Made by a program: the position numbers and the translations under genes
The notes under the pieces: model-generated
What the model was told of the DNA's origin: nothing
The model's input: only the letters and a program-made list of their open reading frames with translations
Databases searched by the model: none
In this document: piece after piece, positions 53,612 to 63,685 of the stretch
Layout: the number at the start of each line of letters is the position of its first letter
Numbering within the stretch: the stretch's first letter is position 1
Source: Chloroflexota bacterium
GTDB lineage: Bacteria > Chloroflexota > Anaerolineae > UBA2200
Reading direction: 5' to 3'
Assembly (NCBI GenBank): GCA_030607875.1
Contig: JAUWJD010000008.1
Location: 32,968-96,967, forward strand
Length of the DNA: 64,000 bases

Positions 53612-53801
53612 CAGATGCCCCTATGCCCAGGTCTAGAGAGCCCTTCATTCGATAGGCCCTTTTGTTTCTCAGCGGGTTGGTCGCCAGGTGAACGACAGAG
53701 GAAGTGAATAAGCCAGGCTGCCTTGAGCTTCGCCAGCTTGAGGTGTCTCGTATCACTTCGGGGCAGGTGCTGTACGCTGTGAGAAAGGAGACAGGAACGA
53801 C

Positions 53802-54275
53802 ATGGAAGATCGAATATCAACGATAGAGAAAAAGAAAAGCATCGCTCTGGTAGCACATGACAACAAGAAGCGCGACTTGTTAGAATGGGCAAAGTTCAAC
53901 AAAGAACTCCTGGCTGAGCACAGGATCTATGCCACAGGAACAACTGGCAAACTGCTGGAGCAGGAGCTAGGCATCCAGATTGTGAAACTCCAAAGCGGAC
54001 CGCTCGGCGGTGACCAGCAAATAGGTGCAAAGATCGCGGAGGGCGAGATCGATTTTCTGATCTTTTTCTGGGACCCGCTTGAACCGCATCCCCACGACCC
54101 AGACGTAAAAGCGCTGCTGCGGATCGCTGTGGTTTGGAACATCCCCATTGCCTGCAACCGGGCCACTGCTGACTTTATTATCTCGTCGCCATTAATGTCG
54201 GGAGAATATGAACGTCAGCTCCCTGACTATGAGGGCTATCGAGAGCGCGAGATCGTGATGACCGAGTCCAAGTGA
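53802..54275 (+). CDS. mgsA: methylglyoxal synthase
   Basis: 157 residues: [108 protein letters not shown]. These are the MGS-like fold and its catalytic Asp (GGDQQIG) and His (PHPHD). It turns dihydroxyacetone phosphate into methylglyoxal. DHAP is also a product of the class II aldolase in the BMC locus, but the genes are 18 kb apart. Confidence 0.96.
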   Translation: MEDRISTIEKKKSIALVAHDNKKRDLLEWAKFNKELLAEHRIYATGTTGKLLEQELGIQIVKLQSGPLGGDQQIGAKIAEGEIDFLIFFWDPLEPHPHDPDVKALLRIAVVWNIPIACNRATADFIISSPLMSGEYERQLPDYEGYREREIVMTESK

Positions 54276-54347
54276 GGAGAAAGACACATCCTCTGACGGA
54301 TACCCACGGACATCATCACCGCTTTGAATCGCCACAGAGGTGGCGTC

Positions 54348-55229
54348 GTGTGCAGGTGCGATATCCTTGACACATTCCCTGCCTTCTTGACTTTCTGGGC
54401 ACAGTCCCGACTCAAGCCCATAGACGCCCAGATCGAGGGCTGGGCCTCAGAATACATGTCCCAATGGCCAGAGCTTTTGCACAAGCAAGTGCAAGACTAT
54501 GCCAGTCAGGGCGTGGATTGGCGAGAGATCGCTCGGGAGAGAGTGTTTCCCTTCCTCAACGACCGGCTTCCGGCCATGCACGTCGCTCATCGCAACCTGC
54601 TCGAATCCTGCCCGTCGATCTACTCCACTGCTCAGAAGGTTCTGGGATTTGAGAGCACGGCAACATTCGTCCTCTACGTCGGCATCGGCTGCGGCGCTGG
54701 CTGGGTCACCACGCTGGACGAGTCTCCGGCCATCCTGTTTGGACTGGAGAACATCGCCGAGTGCGGCTGGAGCGGGCCTCTAGCGCTCACCGGCCTGGTA
54801 GCGCACGAAATCGGGCACCTCGCGCACCACCGTTGGCGTGCGGAGCATGGCCTGGGCATCGGCTCCGGCCCCTGGTGGCAGCTTTACGAGGAAGGATTTG
54901 CGCAGCGCTGCGAACACGTAATCCTCGGTCAGAACACCTGGCATCAAGCAAGCGGTATCAACGAGGATGACTGGCTGGATTGGTGCCAGAACCACAAGGG
55001 TTGGCTGGCTGTTGAATTCCTGAGGCGGGGGGATGCTGGAGAATCGGTGCGGCCATTCTTCGGCTCGTGGTTTGATATCAGCGGTCGCAAGCAGTGCGGC
55101 TATTTCCTGGGGCACGAGCTGGTCAAGGAGTTGGAAGCAAGCGCCACATTGAAGGAGATTTCCCTGCTGGACGACACAGAGGCGCGATGCAGGCCTATTC
55201 TGCAACAGTTTGCTGGACGAGGGGCCTAG
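54348..55229 (+). CDS. putative zinc metalloprotease (HEIGH), cytosolic
   Basis: 293 residues from a GTG at 54348 with GAGGTGG 4 bases before; the frame opens at 54324. The only strong motif is LVAHEIGHLAHHRWRAEHG in the middle (HExxH), with LYEEGFAQRCEHVILG 30-40 residues later giving a candidate Glu ligand. ATFVLYVGIGCGAGWVTTL and PAILFGLENIAE before it recall DUF2268-type gluzincin proteins. No signal peptide or TM. Start is uncertain. Confidence 0.65.
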   Translation: MCRCDILDTFPAFLTFWAQSRLKPIDAQIEGWASEYMSQWPELLHKQVQDYASQGVDWREIARERVFPFLNDRLPAMHVAHRNLLESCPSIYSTAQKVLGFESTATFVLYVGIGCGAGWVTTLDESPAILFGLENIAECGWSGPLALTGLVAHEIGHLAHHRWRAEHGLGIGSGPWWQLYEEGFAQRCEHVILGQNTWHQASGINEDDWLDWCQNHKGWLAVEFLRRGDAGESVRPFFGSWFDISGRKQCGYFLGHELVKELEASATLKEISLLDDTEARCRPILQQFAGRGA

Positions 55230-55506
55230 CACGTGCTCTCCCGCACTGCTGACATCCTCGTTGCCTTTGCCCAGCGCGTGGCAACCACGCTGCCACGATC
55301 AACGCTGGCCCGGCCCATTCGCAACCAGCCTTGGCCCACCCCTTCACAGAACGGCAGAATTGCCCAGGGCTGCTTTATCGAGTATACTACTGAAGATTCA
55401 CCCACGCGACAAGTCCATCGTCTCTGCGCGGAACCTTTCTAGACCTGCAATCGTTCGTGAACCAGCAAAGCGTTTCGATGCCAAGAACGGGAGAGGAGAG
55501 CAAGCC

Positions 55507-57315
55507 ATGAAAACGCGACATTGTGCTTCGATATTCCTGATCATTCTGAGTGTGTTGATCTTCAGCGCCTGCCAGAAAGCCACTCCACAGCCAACACAAT
55601 CCCCTGTGCAGCCAGGTGCAACTCCAACACAGGCCGCTGTGCAACCAACCGCCGTCCCCACGTCGGCGGAGACCGGGGCAGGCAACGAGGTTCTGGCTGC
55701 GCGCGATGCCGCACTGACCTACCTCAGCGAGCACTACAGCCAGGACGCACCTGCATCTGGCTTGGGCTGGTCAGAGGAACGGGCCACACCGGAAGGGCTG
55801 GTGGGCTCCGAAACCTACCGCTATGCTGGCGGAGACTGGATCATCACGGTCTCTTACCCGGTGGTTGCGCCAGAAGCAGTGGTGTATCAGGTCGTGGTAG
55901 TTAACCCAGCCACGGCTTTTCAATGGCATGGAGAGGTGAACGCCACAGGCGACGTGACAGAATTCAGCACAGCAGCAGCCGATCCAGTGCTGGCGGCTCG
56001 TACTGCAACTCTGGCCTATCTGGGCGAGCACTATAGCGCTAACACCCCGGCCTCGGGAATGACGTGGACGCGGACAGCGATGACCCCAAAAGGGTTGGTT
56101 GGTGCCGAGGCCTACCAGTATCGCTCGGGGTACTGGGTGGTCACCATCTCCTATCCCGTGGTAGCGCCTGATATGGTCGTCTACAGCGTGGTCGCATCCA
56201 ACGAGAGCACAGGCTTTCAATGGCAGGGAGACATCGACGCAAGTGGCAAAGTGGTGGAGACCACCGCTCTAATCAGCGGCCAGCCCGTTGTGGGCTGGTA
56301 CGGCCTGGTAGGGAGCGGATTCGCTGGCGAGCAGTTCGACGCCTACCTTGCCTTGGAACCAGAAGGCACTGGCAAGGTCGGCCTGACGGGCACTGCTCCC
56401 AGCATCGATATCGAAATCGACGGCCTGCGCGACAGCGATACCCATGCACATTTCTGGGGCACGCTCGTCTGCGACGAGTCTGAACAGAATGGGTGCCAGA
56501 TCGCGGTGACGCGGCTCCGCCAGGACGCACCGGGGTCTCTCTTCGATTCAGACCCCGTCGAGCGTTGGGAGGGAACCATTGCCAGCACTCCGGAAGGGGC
56601 CCAATTCGATGACTACTTCGTCTTGGCCGGTGACTTTGCGGTGCGCTACGGCATCGACAGCACCGACCCTGCTCTTTCGGCTCAGCTAGAGAGCCTGCGC
56701 GACTCGGAGGCCACTGTGCGCCTGTGGGGACGCTTGACCTGCGGCATCCCAGACCTAAACGGCTCACAGATCGGCGTGATCGCCATCGAGGTAGTCGGCG
56801 GACCCCAGCCTCCTACGCCGATGTCGGTTGACGGTTGGGTGGGCACCATCGTCAAACTCGCCGCTGGCGCGGAGTACGACGACTACTTTGAGCGTGAAGA
56901 CGGCGAGCGTTTTGGCATTGACTCCACTGACGAGGATACGCAAAAGCGCATCGCGGCGCTGCGCACGACCGGTTCGCGGGTGCGAATCTGGGGCCACTTG
57001 CTCATCGATGTCCCTGATGTGGAGAACAAGCAGATCCAGTTGGAGCGCTACAAACTAGAGTCCAGGAGCCAAGCGGTCGAAGGCTGGGTGGGCACCATCA
57101 TCGCCCTGGAAGCTGGTGCGCAACACGACGACTACTTTGAGCGTGACGACGGGCAGCACTACGGTATCGAAACCCCAGACCCCAAGCTGGCGAAACGGCT
57201 TGAAATGCTTCGTGAAGCCGGCGCTACGGTACGGGTATGGGGTGAACTGCTGAGCGATGTTCTCGATGTCGAAGGTCGTCAGATCCGAGTGGTAGAAATC
57301 GAGGAAGTCGAATAA
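55507..57315 (+). CDS. lipoprotein built from two kinds of internal repeat
   Basis: 602 residues from ATG 55507 (GAGAGGAGAG upstream); signal peptide with lipobox LIFSAC (Cys22), then a Pro/Thr/Gln linker. Two ~85-residue repeats: AARDAALTYLSEHYSQDAPASG and AARTATLAYLGEHYSANTPASG, each ending YPVVAP...VYxVVxxN. Then four ~75-residue repeats around VxGWVGTI, E-x-DDYF, YGIDSTDP, RLWGxL and QIxV. The second type looks like a small beta-barrel. Function unknown; outside the cell. Confidence 0.8.
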   Translation: MKTRHCASIFLIILSVLIFSACQKATPQPTQSPVQPGATPTQAAVQPTAVPTSAETGAGNEVLAARDAALTYLSEHYSQDAPASGLGWSEERATPEGLVGSETYRYAGGDWIITVSYPVVAPEAVVYQVVVVNPATAFQWHGEVNATGDVTEFSTAAADPVLAARTATLAYLGEHYSANTPASGMTWTRTAMTPKGLVGAEAYQYRSGYWVVTISYPVVAPDMVVYSVVASNESTGFQWQGDIDASGKVVETTALISGQPVVGWYGLVGSGFAGEQFDAYLALEPEGTGKVGLTGTAPSIDIEIDGLRDSDTHAHFWGTLVCDESEQNGCQIAVTRLRQDAPGSLFDSDPVERWEGTIASTPEGAQFDDYFVLAGDFAVRYGIDSTDPALSAQLESLRDSEATVRLWGRLTCGIPDLNGSQIGVIAIEVVGGPQPPTPMSVDGWVGTIVKLAAGAEYDDYFEREDGERFGIDSTDEDTQKRIAALRTTGSRVRIWGHLLIDVPDVENKQIQLERYKLESRSQAVEGWVGTIIALEAGAQHDDYFERDDGQHYGIETPDPKLAKRLEMLREAGATVRVWGELLSDVLDVEGRQIRVVEIEEVE

Positions 57316-57559
57316 CCAAGCACTTGGCCTTGGCCACGGCCAGACTCTCGAGTCGTGGAGTAAAAGGCATCTCGACCGGATTGCGCAGGCCCACACCGTA
57401 ACCAGGGATTGTCGAAATGTCCTGGAGGAGAAACCCAACCGCGTGACCCGCCCACCGTCACAGCTCCAGGAGCGAACCTGACGGCGCGGCGGGTCTTGCT
57501 TTACTGAGCATTTCTCATCGAACGAGGCGCGTGTCTGAGATATCCCCAGGAGGTGAACC

Positions 57560-58030
57560 GTGCGCGGATTGCTGCAGCCGCTTTTCCGGTTGAGCCACTG
57601 GATCGCCAGGATGAGCTGGCTCATCATCAGTCCTATTACCGTAGGCGTGCGACTGCTCCTGGTGAAGGATCAGACCATCCTGCTGGTGAAACACACCTAC
57701 GGCCAGCGCTGGTACCTGCCTGGCGGTGGAGTTTCAAAGGGCGAGACTTTGGAGGAGGCAGCCAGGCGCGAAGCCAGCGAAGAAATCGGTGCAGAACTGG
57801 GCAACCTGCGCCTGTTCGGTGTCTACTCCAACTTCTACGAGCATAAGAGCGACCATGTGCTGGTCTTTTTGTGCCCGGATTTCGCGCTGACAGGCACACA
57901 GGGCCCCGAGATAGAGGACTGGCAGTTCTTCCACTTTGACAGCCTGCCCGAGAGCATTTCTCCAGGCACAAGACGAAGAGTCACAGAGTACGTGAATGAC
58001 GCCAGTCGGCCCGTAATCGGCCTTTGGTGA
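57560..58030 (+). CDS. Nudix hydrolase
   Basis: 156 residues from GTG 57560 (AGGAGGTG upstream). Nudix box: GGGVSKGETLEEAARREASEEIG (pattern GX5EX7REUXEEXGU). N-terminal 30 residues LLQPLFRLSHWIARMSWLII are hydrophobic, so it may sit at the membrane. Hydrolyses a nucleoside diphosphate linked to another group; substrate unknown. Confidence 0.92.
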   Translation: MRGLLQPLFRLSHWIARMSWLIISPITVGVRLLLVKDQTILLVKHTYGQRWYLPGGGVSKGETLEEAARREASEEIGAELGNLRLFGVYSNFYEHKSDHVLVFLCPDFALTGTQGPEIEDWQFFHFDSLPESISPGTRRRVTEYVNDASRPVIGLW

Positions 58031-58084
58031 AACATGCAGCACGCACGACCGGCGCACGAATGCCCAACACAAGGAGACAACCAT

Positions 58085-58432
58085 ATGCCACAGCAGACAA
58101 TTGCCGAATTCCAACGAGAACGAGAAGAGCTGAACCAGATCGTGATGCAGTACGCCGACTTGAGCATCAAGAGGTCCTTCAGTCTGGATTCACAGGCATA
58201 TCGCGAGGGTGCCCTTGCGCAGAAAACCAAGGAACTTCTGGGGCTGGTCGCCTCGCTGGTGCTGCGATGCGATGATTGCATCAAGTATCACATCATCCGC
58301 TGCCATGAAGAGGAAACGACGAGCGAGGAACTGGTAGAGGCGCTGGCCATCGGTCTCGTGGTAGGCGGCTCGATCACCATCCCCCATCTGCGAAGAGCTC
58401 TCCGGGCGTGGGATGAATTGCAGGGGGCCTGA
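58085..58432 (+). CDS. carboxymuconolactone decarboxylase / AhpD-like protein
   Basis: 115 residues from ATG 58085 (AAGGAGA upstream). LLGLVASLVLRCDDCIKYHIIRCHEE has the AhpD CxxC with the downstream His, and EELVEALAIGLVVGGSITIPHLRRAL is the family's second helix pair. AhpD-like proteins are thiol-disulfide active peroxidase partners. It lies 54 bp after the Nudix gene. Confidence 0.9.
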   Translation: MPQQTIAEFQREREELNQIVMQYADLSIKRSFSLDSQAYREGALAQKTKELLGLVASLVLRCDDCIKYHIIRCHEEETTSEELVEALAIGLVVGGSITIPHLRRALRAWDELQGA

Positions 58433-58603
58433 AGGCCCACAGCCAGAGCGGACACGGTGCAAAGGCAAATCCTGGATCGGGCAGAATGGCTTGGGCTATG
58501 CGCACCCCCGCATGGCGGCTGCCGCGTCGAACATTGGTGCCAAGAACACAGGAAATGCAGGCGGGTGGTCGCTCGCTGAATCGATAGCAACGAGGAGGGA
58601 GAG

Positions 58604-59677
58604 ATGACTTTCTGGGAATCAAGTTTCTTCGGCAACACGCTGCGGGACTGGTCGACTGCACTTTTCGTCGCTGCGGCCGTGCTGCTGGCGCTGTGGCTTC
58701 TGGTGCGCGTCGTGTTGAGGCGTCTGCCCACCTTTGCGCGCACGACCGAGAGTGACCTCGACGATCTGATCGCACTCATGGGCGCCCAGACGCAACTACG
58801 CCTCCTGGTGATCCCTGCCTTGTACGCGGGCATGCTCGTGCTCACCCTGCCTGAGGCAGTGAGTACCTGGCTTCGCGTCGTGGCCTGGACCGCACTCCTG
58901 ATCCAGGGAGCCATTTGGGGAAATACGCTGATCGACTTCTGGCTCAAGGACTATCAGGAGGAACACGGTGAAAAGGATGCAGACCGTGTCACCACCGTTG
59001 GAGCAGTGGGTTTTGTCATCCGACTGTGTCTGTATGCCCTCGTCGTGCTCCTGGCCCTGGACAATATCCCAGGCATCGAGGTCACCGCCTTGCTCGGCAG
59101 CCTGGGCATCGGCGGCATCGCCGTGGCACTGGCGGTGCAGAACGTGCTGGGAGACCTCTTTGCCTCGCTCTCCATCTCCCTGGACAAACCCTTCGTGCTC
59201 GGAGATTTCATCGAGCTCGGCGATGAATCGGGCATCGTGGAGCACATCGGCCTCAAGACCACGCGAATCCGCCGCCTTTCCGGGGAACAACTGGTGGTGG
59301 GCAACAACGATCTCTTGGAAAGCCGCATCCGCAACTACGGACGCATGGGCGAGCGCCGTGTGGTCTTCTCGATTGGAGTAGCCGGCGAGACACCACCCGA
59401 GAAACTCCAGCAGATTCCCACGCTAGTCCGGGAAATCATCGAGGCGCAGCCACAGGTGCGCTTCAGCCGGACCCATTTCAACGAGTTTGGAGATTTCAGC
59501 CTGAATTTTGAGGTAGTCTATCACATCCAGAAACCTGACTACGACCTGTACATGGACACACAACAGGCCATCAACCTGGCCATCCTGCGACGTTTCGCGG
59601 AGGAAGGCATCCAGATTCCCTATCCCACACAGACGGTATACGTCACCCACCAGAAGCCCGAAGCAGCGACGGGATAA
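58604..59677 (+). CDS. MscS-family mechanosensitive ion channel
   Basis: 357 residues; GAGGAGGGAG precedes the ATG. Four to five TM helices, with pore-lining LLGSLGIGGIAVALAVQNVLGDLFASLSISLDKPFVLGDFIELG (TM3 and beta domain start), then TTRIRRLSGEQLVVGNNDLLESRIRNYGRM. The C-terminal alpha-beta part is normal, ending FAEEGIQIPYPTQTVYV. Opens on membrane tension. Confidence 0.95.
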   Translation: MTFWESSFFGNTLRDWSTALFVAAAVLLALWLLVRVVLRRLPTFARTTESDLDDLIALMGAQTQLRLLVIPALYAGMLVLTLPEAVSTWLRVVAWTALLIQGAIWGNTLIDFWLKDYQEEHGEKDADRVTTVGAVGFVIRLCLYALVVLLALDNIPGIEVTALLGSLGIGGIAVALAVQNVLGDLFASLSISLDKPFVLGDFIELGDESGIVEHIGLKTTRIRRLSGEQLVVGNNDLLESRIRNYGRMGERRVVFSIGVAGETPPEKLQQIPTLVREIIEAQPQVRFSRTHFNEFGDFSLNFEVVYHIQKPDYDLYMDTQQAINLAILRRFAEEGIQIPYPTQTVYVTHQKPEAATG

Positions 59678-59905
59678 CCCTGCGCTGGTGGAGAATTCGA
59701 TGAGCAATCGTGTAGCAGCTTTGCTGGTCCGGGACGGCTAGCGGAAGCATACCGATGATCATGGGCGCCCTGATCACGCTTCTGGCGATTTTCGTCGCCC
59801 GCCACGCCGGCCTGGAGCACCTTTCCCGCTCCGGGAAGCACGTTGAACCGACATGACGATTGGCAGATTCTTGCCAAACTGCACCCAGGAATGGAGGGAG
59901 ATCAC

Positions 59906-61648
59906 ATGCGCAGTGGACGGTCGATGCGGTTTGTGGCCATAGTGACGTGGGCACTGGTCTGGAGTGTCTGTATTGCGGTGATGCGGGGAGCACCAACATC
60001 TGCGGGGTATCCCTTTGCAGCGCAACTCAAATCACAGGGTTCCAGTAATCATCCGGTTCCTGCGGCAGAAGAGGGTACACCCTTCGCTTTCCGCCTGGGA
60101 AGCGCCTACAGGGACTATGGTAAGGACGTTGCAGTAGATGCAGCGGGCAACATCTATGTCGCCGGGTACTTCCAGAGCACTGTCGACTTTGATCCGGGAC
60201 CAGAGAGGGCTGAGCGCACCAGCGCCGGAGACCCGTCGCATCCCGCCACCGGCGCGAGTGCGGTAGACATCTTCCTGGCCAAGTATGATGCCAACGGCGA
60301 GTTCCTCTGGGTGGATGCCATCGGCGACCGGGGCGCAGACATGCCCCACACTATCAAATTGGATCACCAGGGCAATGTCTACGCAACCGGCTACTTCTCC
60401 GGACTGGTTGACTTTGACCCCTCGCCGGGCACGGCCAACCTCGCCGCTGGCATTGGGCGGGATGCCTTTGTCGCCAAGTACAGCAGCAGCGGAGACTTGC
60501 TCTGGGCACTGGCGATTGGCGACCCTGAGACGAGCCCCACCGCTGAAGAGAGCTGGGAAGATGGCCTGGATCTGGCCCTGGACGAGTCAGGCAACGTCTA
60601 TGTGACTGGAGTCTTCAGCGGGACCGTTGATCTGGAACGGTCTGACCGCAATGACAGTGAGGATACCTTCATCAGCAACGCCAGAGATATCTTTGTCGCC
60701 TCCTACGACACGGTCGGCAACTACCGTTGGGGTTTCGCTATCGGTGGACCTGGGCCAGACAGTGGGCAGGCCATCGACGTAGGCGCTGACGGCACCTGCT
60801 ACGTAGCAGGGTTCTTCAGCGATGTGGCAGACTTTGAGCCAGGCATGAACCGCCACAACGTGACGTCGGCAGGCGGATGGGACGCCTTCTTCGCCAAGTA
60901 CAGCGCTGCCGATGGCAGCCTGATGTGGGTCAAGGGATTTGGCGGCAGCGTCAACGATCAGGTACGGCCTGGCGGCATCGTCGTGGATGGTGAACAGCAC
61001 GTCTACCTCTGCGGTGATTTCGGGGATACAACCGATTTCGATCCCGGACCTGGCACGGTAGAACTCACCAGCAATGGCTCTGGAGACATCTTCATTGCCA
61101 ACTACGACGCCGACGGCAACTACCAGTGGGCCATCGGCATGGGCGATACCGGCCTCGATGGCGCGCACCGCGTGGAACTGGATAGCCAGGGCAACCTGAT
61201 CACTACCGGCTGGTTCAGAGGCACAGTAGATTTCGACCCCGACCCCTACATCAGCCGAACCCTGACCGGGGCCAGCGACGTTTTCCTGGCCAAATACACC
61301 GCCACTGGGGATTTGCTCTGGGCCCACGGCTTTGGGGACGCCGTGTCCATCGAAGACGAATGGAGCCAGGGAACGGGAGTGGCTGTGGACGGCTCCGACA
61401 ACGTGATCGCCACAGGGCGGTTCTACGGCACAGTGAATTTCGACCCTGGCGCGGCTGTCCTGGAGCTGAGCAGTTCAGGTCGTGCAGACGTCTTCCTCCT
61501 CAAGCTCGACGCCGAGGGCAACCTGCGGCCCCAGGGCCACCACGCATACCTGCCCATCATCCTCAAGGGCTTTTGCAGCCGACATGAGGTCCGGTCAAGA
61601 GATTGTAGTTCGCCGTACATCTCTTTCGTAGGCCAGCGCAGGACGTGA
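59906..61648 (+). CDS. secreted SBBP-repeat protein
   Basis: 580 residues from ATG 59906 (GGAGGGAG 5 bases upstream). Signal peptide (SMRFVAIVTWALVWSVCIAV). About nine beta-propeller-like repeats of 50-60 residues with DxxGNxYVxGYFxGxVDFDPG and AKYxxxGDLLWA, the SBBP pattern. The end HHAYLPIILKG resembles a short C-terminal tail I recall from many exported Chloroflexota proteins; about 25 further residues follow. Function unknown, outside the cell. Confidence 0.88.
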   Translation: MRSGRSMRFVAIVTWALVWSVCIAVMRGAPTSAGYPFAAQLKSQGSSNHPVPAAEEGTPFAFRLGSAYRDYGKDVAVDAAGNIYVAGYFQSTVDFDPGPERAERTSAGDPSHPATGASAVDIFLAKYDANGEFLWVDAIGDRGADMPHTIKLDHQGNVYATGYFSGLVDFDPSPGTANLAAGIGRDAFVAKYSSSGDLLWALAIGDPETSPTAEESWEDGLDLALDESGNVYVTGVFSGTVDLERSDRNDSEDTFISNARDIFVASYDTVGNYRWGFAIGGPGPDSGQAIDVGADGTCYVAGFFSDVADFEPGMNRHNVTSAGGWDAFFAKYSAADGSLMWVKGFGGSVNDQVRPGGIVVDGEQHVYLCGDFGDTTDFDPGPGTVELTSNGSGDIFIANYDADGNYQWAIGMGDTGLDGAHRVELDSQGNLITTGWFRGTVDFDPDPYISRTLTGASDVFLAKYTATGDLLWAHGFGDAVSIEDEWSQGTGVAVDGSDNVIATGRFYGTVNFDPGAAVLELSSSGRADVFLLKLDAEGNLRPQGHHAYLPIILKGFCSRHEVRSRDCSSPYISFVGQRRT

Positions 61649-61662
61649 CCGCTGGAAACGGC

Positions 61663-61701
61663 CCCCGGTGCAGTCCCTGTGGGCCAGGCAGTGCACCGGG
61701 G
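61663..61701. terminator. hairpin after the SBBP gene
   Basis: CCCCGGTGCA (61663-61672) and TGCACCGGGG (61692-61701), 15 bp after the SBBP stop and before the convergent GH-A-like gene. No T-run; a smaller AGGCTC/GAGCCT hairpin follows. Probably a transcript end for one or both genes. Confidence 0.5.
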
Positions 61702-61858
61702 CCAGGCTCCTAGAGCCTCTTGTCCAGGCCGTTTGAGCCCGTTGAGCGGGCGGGCATGACCTGGATAGGCTGTTGAGCACAGCTCAAGGCCACGCCTGCC
61801 CGGTCAGACTGCGCTCGTCGGTGTCGCTCAAGCCAACCGTGCTGAGAGTCCACCTCGG

Positions 61859-63049
61859 TCACGAGAAAAGGACGACCTTGATCTGATCCGGTTTCCACTG
61901 CCCTTGGATGGTCAGCAGCATCGTGACTTGCTGGCCGTCCGACCACAACTGGCGCACCCAGGTGGTGCCGCCCAGTTCGAAGTACGTCTCCCCGCTCAGG
62001 GCAAAGGCACTAGAGCCCAGCACTGCCTTTGCCTTCTTGGGGAAAGCAAACCTCGGATCATGGCTGACGATAACGCTTTGCCAGGCTTCCTGTGTGGCCT
62101 CGTCCCACGGCGGAGGCGCTACGGGTTCTGGTTCCTCCGGCGGTGGTGGAGGAGGTGGTGCCTCCACAGGGCTCCCCCACGTCTCTGCTGGAGCAGCAGC
62201 CCACTCTTGCTTCAAGTAGCTCAGCACCCAACCACAGATGTCAAAAGCTTTCCACTTGGGATTGGCAACAGGCTCAAGCCCGGCAATATAGACGGCGGCT
62301 GCCAAGCGAGGGTAGTTGGCCATGGTCTGAGCGTAGCCCCAAAGTAGATGCTTGTAGACCGCCGCTGTGATGTGGTCATAATCGCGCCAGCCATAATGGT
62401 CATCTGGATCATTCTGGCGCGGCCCTCCATCTACGCCAAGCTCTGATACCAACCACCACTTGTTGCGGGCCCATTCCGGCAAGGCAGGCCACCATTTCTC
62501 GAAACGGTAGGCATTCCAGGTATCGTCCAGCTTGTGAGGTTCCCAGTACTCGTGAAAGTGCACGCCGTGGGCGACCTTCATGGCCGGATAGAGCAATTCC
62601 CATTCCTCCATCCAGGGGCACTGGTTTTCCGGTCCCACGATCTCCGGAGTCCCGGTGGAGAAACCACCGACCAGGGCGTGATAGCCTGCGCTCTGAAGCC
62701 GCTCAGCAAAGGCCTGTTCGAATTCACACAGTCTCTTGATAGCCTCCTTTCCCTTGGCCGCTTCGTTGCTGCCCTCCCACCACTTTACCACATCACCCAG
62801 TTCCTTGGCCTTCTGGATCACACGCTCCGCAAAGTCTCGGCCCGCTTGCGGGGTGAGTTGCAGGGTGTTGTCCACAATTCGGCCGATGAGCGCAGTGTTG
62901 GGACTGGCTTGATGCAACTTCTCGAGCCAGCCTTGATCGGGGTTGACCACTTTGAACACCGCGGGCTTCCCACGCTCGACCGCTTTCACCACGCGGTCAT
63001 CCGGGCCCAGGCCCTGAGCGCCTAGACGCTTTATACCAGCAAAACTCAT
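61859..63049 (-). CDS. GH-A clan glycosidase-like protein with Pro-rich linker
   Basis: 396 residues from ATG 63049, six bases after AAGGAGGT; the adjoining ATG 63052 is too close. No signal peptide. A TIM-barrel-like domain (1-285): DVVKWWEGSNEAAKG carries the acid/base Glu candidate and KWWLVSELGVDGG the nucleophile candidate. A run of prolines (PPPPPPPEEPEPVAPPP, about 302-318) leads to a C-terminal domain of about 80 residues with W-rich strands. Substrate unknown; phage- or domain-shuffled endolysin-like use is also possible. Confidence 0.65.
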   Translation of the reverse strand: MSFAGIKRLGAQGLGPDDRVVKAVERGKPAVFKVVNPDQGWLEKLHQASPNTALIGRIVDNTLQLTPQAGRDFAERVIQKAKELGDVVKWWEGSNEAAKGKEAIKRLCEFEQAFAERLQSAGYHALVGGFSTGTPEIVGPENQCPWMEEWELLYPAMKVAHGVHFHEYWEPHKLDDTWNAYRFEKWWPALPEWARNKWWLVSELGVDGGPRQNDPDDHYGWRDYDHITAAVYKHLLWGYAQTMANYPRLAAAVYIAGLEPVANPKWKAFDICGWVLSYLKQEWAAAPAETWGSPVEAPPPPPPPEEPEPVAPPPWDEATQEAWQSVIVSHDPRFAFPKKAKAVLGSSAFALSGETYFELGGTTWVRQLWSDGQQVTMLLTIQGQWKPDQIKVVLFS

Positions 63050-63390
63050 CATCACACCTCCTTGACCGTTATTCGGTTGTTCTGCAGACGATATAACCGT
63101 CCCATACGGCAAACAGCCGACCGCTCGCCCGGATCACGCCAGGGCAGGGGGACGGCTGCGAAGCATGGACAGGTTCTCCCCCATGGCCTGTGCACGGAAT
63201 ATGCCGGACTGCCGGGAGGGCATCGTTGTAGATACATGAACTCTGTGCACATCATATCACAAGCCAGGCCAGCAAGCAACCCTGCGCGCCCATCTGTGGT
63301 TACCCAGTTTGTAGCAAGCCAGGGATTTCCAAGATGTCGTTGCGGCTTTGCCGTTCTGATAGCAGCGCGACTGGCTGAGGCTGATGCATC

Positions 63391-63685
63391 CACGATGCTG
63401 GAGCGAGCATGTCAGATCGCTCAGAGAACCCACGTGCACGCCAGCCTGCACACGCTCTACTGCTTGCACCACGTCGGCCGTACTCTGCCGTTGCCGCTGA
63501 CCGGAGCATTGGCTGACTCTATTGGCATCACTCAGACGATACTCCTGCTGGCGAGCCTTATGCTGGGAATAGGGATCGTGAGCACACGATATGCGGCTGA
63601 TCGACCCGGTCCAGTACCAAAAGACACGGAGCGCACAGACAGCACCTTGGGAGATCTTACTGCTTCGTGCACCGAAGGTTGCTAA
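63391..63685 (+). pseudogene. possible remnant of an MFS transporter C-terminus
   Basis: In the frame open from 63062, the part from about 63391 reads ASTMLERACQIAQRTHVHAS then GRTLPLPLTGALADSIGITQ and TILLLASLMLGIGIVSTRYA, resembling the last cytoplasmic loop and final TM helices of a major-facilitator protein. The first 100 residues are non-protein-like and there is no start. I read this as a decayed fragment; it ends in repeat A. Confidence 0.3.

Noticed and set aside
53802..54275. mgsA as part of the BMC pathway
   Set aside because: Methylglyoxal and DHAP chemistry fits loosely, but the gene is 18 kb away with many unrelated genes between, so linkage is unsupported.
63062..63390. First half of a 207-codon frame near the right end as a real gene
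   Set aside because: Amino-acid composition (Arg/Gly/His-rich), no start site and no similarity; only the last part resembles a transporter relic.
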